Of a stretch of DNA of 64,000 nucleotides, positions 62,767 to 64,000 are shown piece by piece. Position numbers and translations under genes: made by a program. Origin of the DNA: Chryseotalea sanaruensis (GTDB taxonomy: Bacteria > Bacteroidota > Bacteroidia > Cytophagales > Cyclobacteriaceae); NCBI RefSeq assembly GCF_003990915.1, contig NZ_BHXQ01000006.1, positions 1 to 64,000 on the forward strand, in the 5' to 3' direction. How positions within the stretch are numbered: the stretch's first letter is position 1; the number at the start of each line of letters is the position of its first letter. The notes under the pieces were generated by a model. It had not been told where the DNA came from. It made no database searches and was given only the letters and a program-made list of their open reading frames with translations.

Positions 62767-63084
62767 TTATTTTGAGACGAGTTTTAAACCAATGATGGAA
62801 CCGATCAACAGCATAATGAAAAAGATTCTCCAAAAATCTGACGGCTCTTTGAAAATAAAAATACCAATGAGTACGGTGCCAACAGCACCAATACCTGTCC
62901 ATACGGCATAAGCAGTACCCAGTGGAATGGTTTTAATGGATTCATTTAAAAAATGAAAGCTGAGTGAAATGCAGATGAAGAAAGCAACACTCCATTTCCA
63001 GTTGGTAAAATTGTTAGAGAGTTTTAAACAGGTGGTGAAGCCAACCTCAAAACAACCTGCTATCATTAAATATATCCACGACAT
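62767..63084 (-). CDS. Small multidrug resistance (SMR) transporter, Gdx/SugE-like
   Basis: The 105-residue protein has four helices. 'MSWIYLMIAGCFEVGFTTCLKLS' holds the membrane-embedded Glu of SMR proteins (Glu13). 'GTAYAVWTGIGAVGTVLIG' is the conserved third-helix block. The start resembles the SugE/Gdx guanidinium exporters more than EmrE, but the usual Gdx Trp after the Glu is Phe here. No guanidine riboswitch is visible in the leader. Substrate class is therefore open. Confidence 0.88.
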   Translation of the reverse strand: MSWIYLMIAGCFEVGFTTCLKLSNNFTNWKWSVAFFICISLSFHFLNESIKTIPLGTAYAVWTGIGAVGTVLIGIFIFKEPSDFWRIFFIMLLIGSIIGLKLVSK

Positions 63085-63168
63085 AAAAATTTCAAATTTC
63101 AGATTAGATGTGTTGGTATTTGTTATGTAAACTTTCTTCTCCAGGTGGATATTTTTTAATTTATCCCA

Positions 63169-63194
63169 AATCTTTAATCTTTAATCTTTAATCT
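63169..63194. repeat. Tandem 7-mer AATCTTT
   Basis: Three complete units plus a partial fourth, followed by AAATTTGGAATTTGAAATT repeat DNA. It lies upstream of the SMR gene and downstream of the cation transporter gene, with no other feature. Confidence 0.7.
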
Positions 63195-63212
63195 GAAATT
63201 TGGAATTTGAAA

Positions 63213-64000
63213 TTAATTAACCTTATGCTTTTCATTGCTCACTAAATTATGTAAATCCCATTCTATTCTTTTTTCAAAAGTATGTTTGCGCACAGGACAA
63301 TCTTTTTTCTCGCAGACTTTACAAGAAAAATCCAGGCAACCATCGGAATGGACAAATAGCTCTAGCGAATCACCAAACTCTTGACGAACCAGTGCTGCCA
63401 ATATATCAATTTCTTTATGTGCCTCATGTACATTGAGGTACCAGGGCACTGTAAGATGACAATCTAAATGTAACGTACTACCATATTTGATGATGCGGAC
63501 ATTGTGTAAATCAATCCAGTTCTCTTTTCTGTTTTTCTCCAGCACATCAACAAGTTTTTTCAATAAGGCTTCATCTGCCTCATCCATAATGCCAGCCAAT
63601 GAACTTTTAACAATACTGAAACCTGTATATAAAATGAAAAAACTAAAACCAATGGCCACTATGCTATCTACCCACTGCCATTGAGTAAAATAGAGCAAGC
63701 CCAAACCAATTATGATAGCCAGAGTGGAGTAAGCATCGGACAATAAGTGTTTACCGCTGGCGATAAGTGCCGATGAATTATTTTTCTTACCATTATTAAC
63801 GCAAACCTTACCAACAATAAAGTTGATAACGCCAGTGATTGATACTAATAAAATGCCGATGTCAAGTTGGTGGAGTGGTTCAGGATTAAACAAAGACATT
63901 ACACCCTGAAATAAAATGGCCGAACCTGCTAAAAAAATCATCGCACCTTCTAAACTGGCGGAAATAAATTCAATCTTACCATGTCCGTAAGGATGATCTG
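63213..64000 (-). CDS. Cation diffusion facilitator family transporter, 5' end outside window
   Basis: The visible 262 residues begin with DHPYGHGK, the CDF signature that follows the second membrane helix, so one or two helices and the true start lie beyond base 64000. The second set of helices contains 'SALIASGKHLLSDAYSTLA', whose His and Asp form the transport site (HxxxD). The cytoplasmic domain has 'LHNVRIIKYGSTLHLDCHLTV'. The C-terminus is unusual: 'CLDFSCKVCEKKDCPVRKHTF' is a cysteine-rich tail that could bind metal. It probably exports Zn, Fe or Mn. Confidence 0.88.
   Translation of the reverse strand, partial: DHPYGHGKIEFISASLEGAMIFLAGSAILFQGVMSLFNPEPLHQLDIGILLVSITGVINFIVGKVCVNNGKKNNSSALIASGKHLLSDAYSTLAIIIGLGLLYFTQWQWVDSIVAIGFSFFILYTGFSIVKSSLAGIMDEADEALLKKLVDVLEKNRKENWIDLHNVRIIKYGSTLHLDCHLTVPWYLNVHEAHKEIDILAALVRQEFGDSLELFVHSDGCLDFSCKVCEKKDCPVRKHTFEKRIEWDLHNLVSNEKHKVN

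Noticed and set aside
63085..63212. Guanidine riboswitch upstream of the SMR gene
   Set aside because: The leader is repeat-rich and AT-rich and lacks the conserved ACGR and GC-rich stems of the ykkC class.

Overview
The window is about 64 kb of a Bacteroidota chromosome, most likely order Cytophagales. The support is a T9SS sorting-domain protein, a CHU_C (gliding-motility type) surface protein, DUF6090, DUF2851 and DUF3078 proteins, a short primary sigma factor without region 1.1, FtsX/MacB permeases of the Bacteroidota type, and intergenic repeats of the kind common in that phylum.

Region 1 (1-9,260) is accessory. It opens with the last 29 codons of an IS110-family transposase. Three gene modules follow, all transcribed on the minus strand: a DUF6090 membrane protein; a four-gene defence-like operon (dual-GHKL histidine kinase/MORC-like ATPase, receiver protein, HNH nuclease, Eco57I-type adenine methylase); and a two-gene restriction-modification pair (NotI-like endonuclease plus D12-class adenine methylase). 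Each module starts with GTT and ends with AAC, and its two ends are inverted copies of each other that are specific to that module (16-19 bp). Adjacent modules are joined by imperfect hairpins. This is the geometry expected of integron-like gene cassettes with attC-like sites, with no integrase in view. The IS110 remnant abuts the first hairpin and appears to replace its outer half.

Region 2 (9,350-23,500) is housekeeping, mostly on the minus strand: HerA-like ATPase, DUF3078 protein, a lone receiver, LysM lytic transglycosylase, O-methyltransferase, M16 protease, nucleoside phosphorylase, a hexapeptide acyltransferase, a polytopic membrane protein, DUF2851, pyrF and a THUMP RNA methyltransferase.

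Region 3 (23,500-31,300) holds secreted and membrane genes (VOC protein, T9SS-tailed peptide, large G8-domain protein, FtsX permease) separated by repeat-rich spacers.

Region 4 (31,300-49,600) is core metabolism and information processing: aceK next to icd, a fused methylmalonyl-CoA mutase, dnaA, an HtrA protease, a GH3 protein, a glycosyltransferase, a 42-residue Lys/Ala histone-like peptide, dxr-rseP, a cold-shock protein and rpoD.

Region 5 (49,600-64,000) holds a 7TM sensor kinase, a tesA/ybbA/ybbP-like divergent locus coupled to a giant SBBP/CHU_C surface protein, a CAT-anticodon tRNA, a lipoprotein, an arginyltransferase-family protein, a DUF2214 protein, an SMR transporter and a truncated cation diffusion facilitator.

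Several short inverted-repeat families are scattered through the spacers. One AT-rich repeat lies in frame at the junction of the mutase fusion. All similarity statements come from reading the sequence, with no database search.
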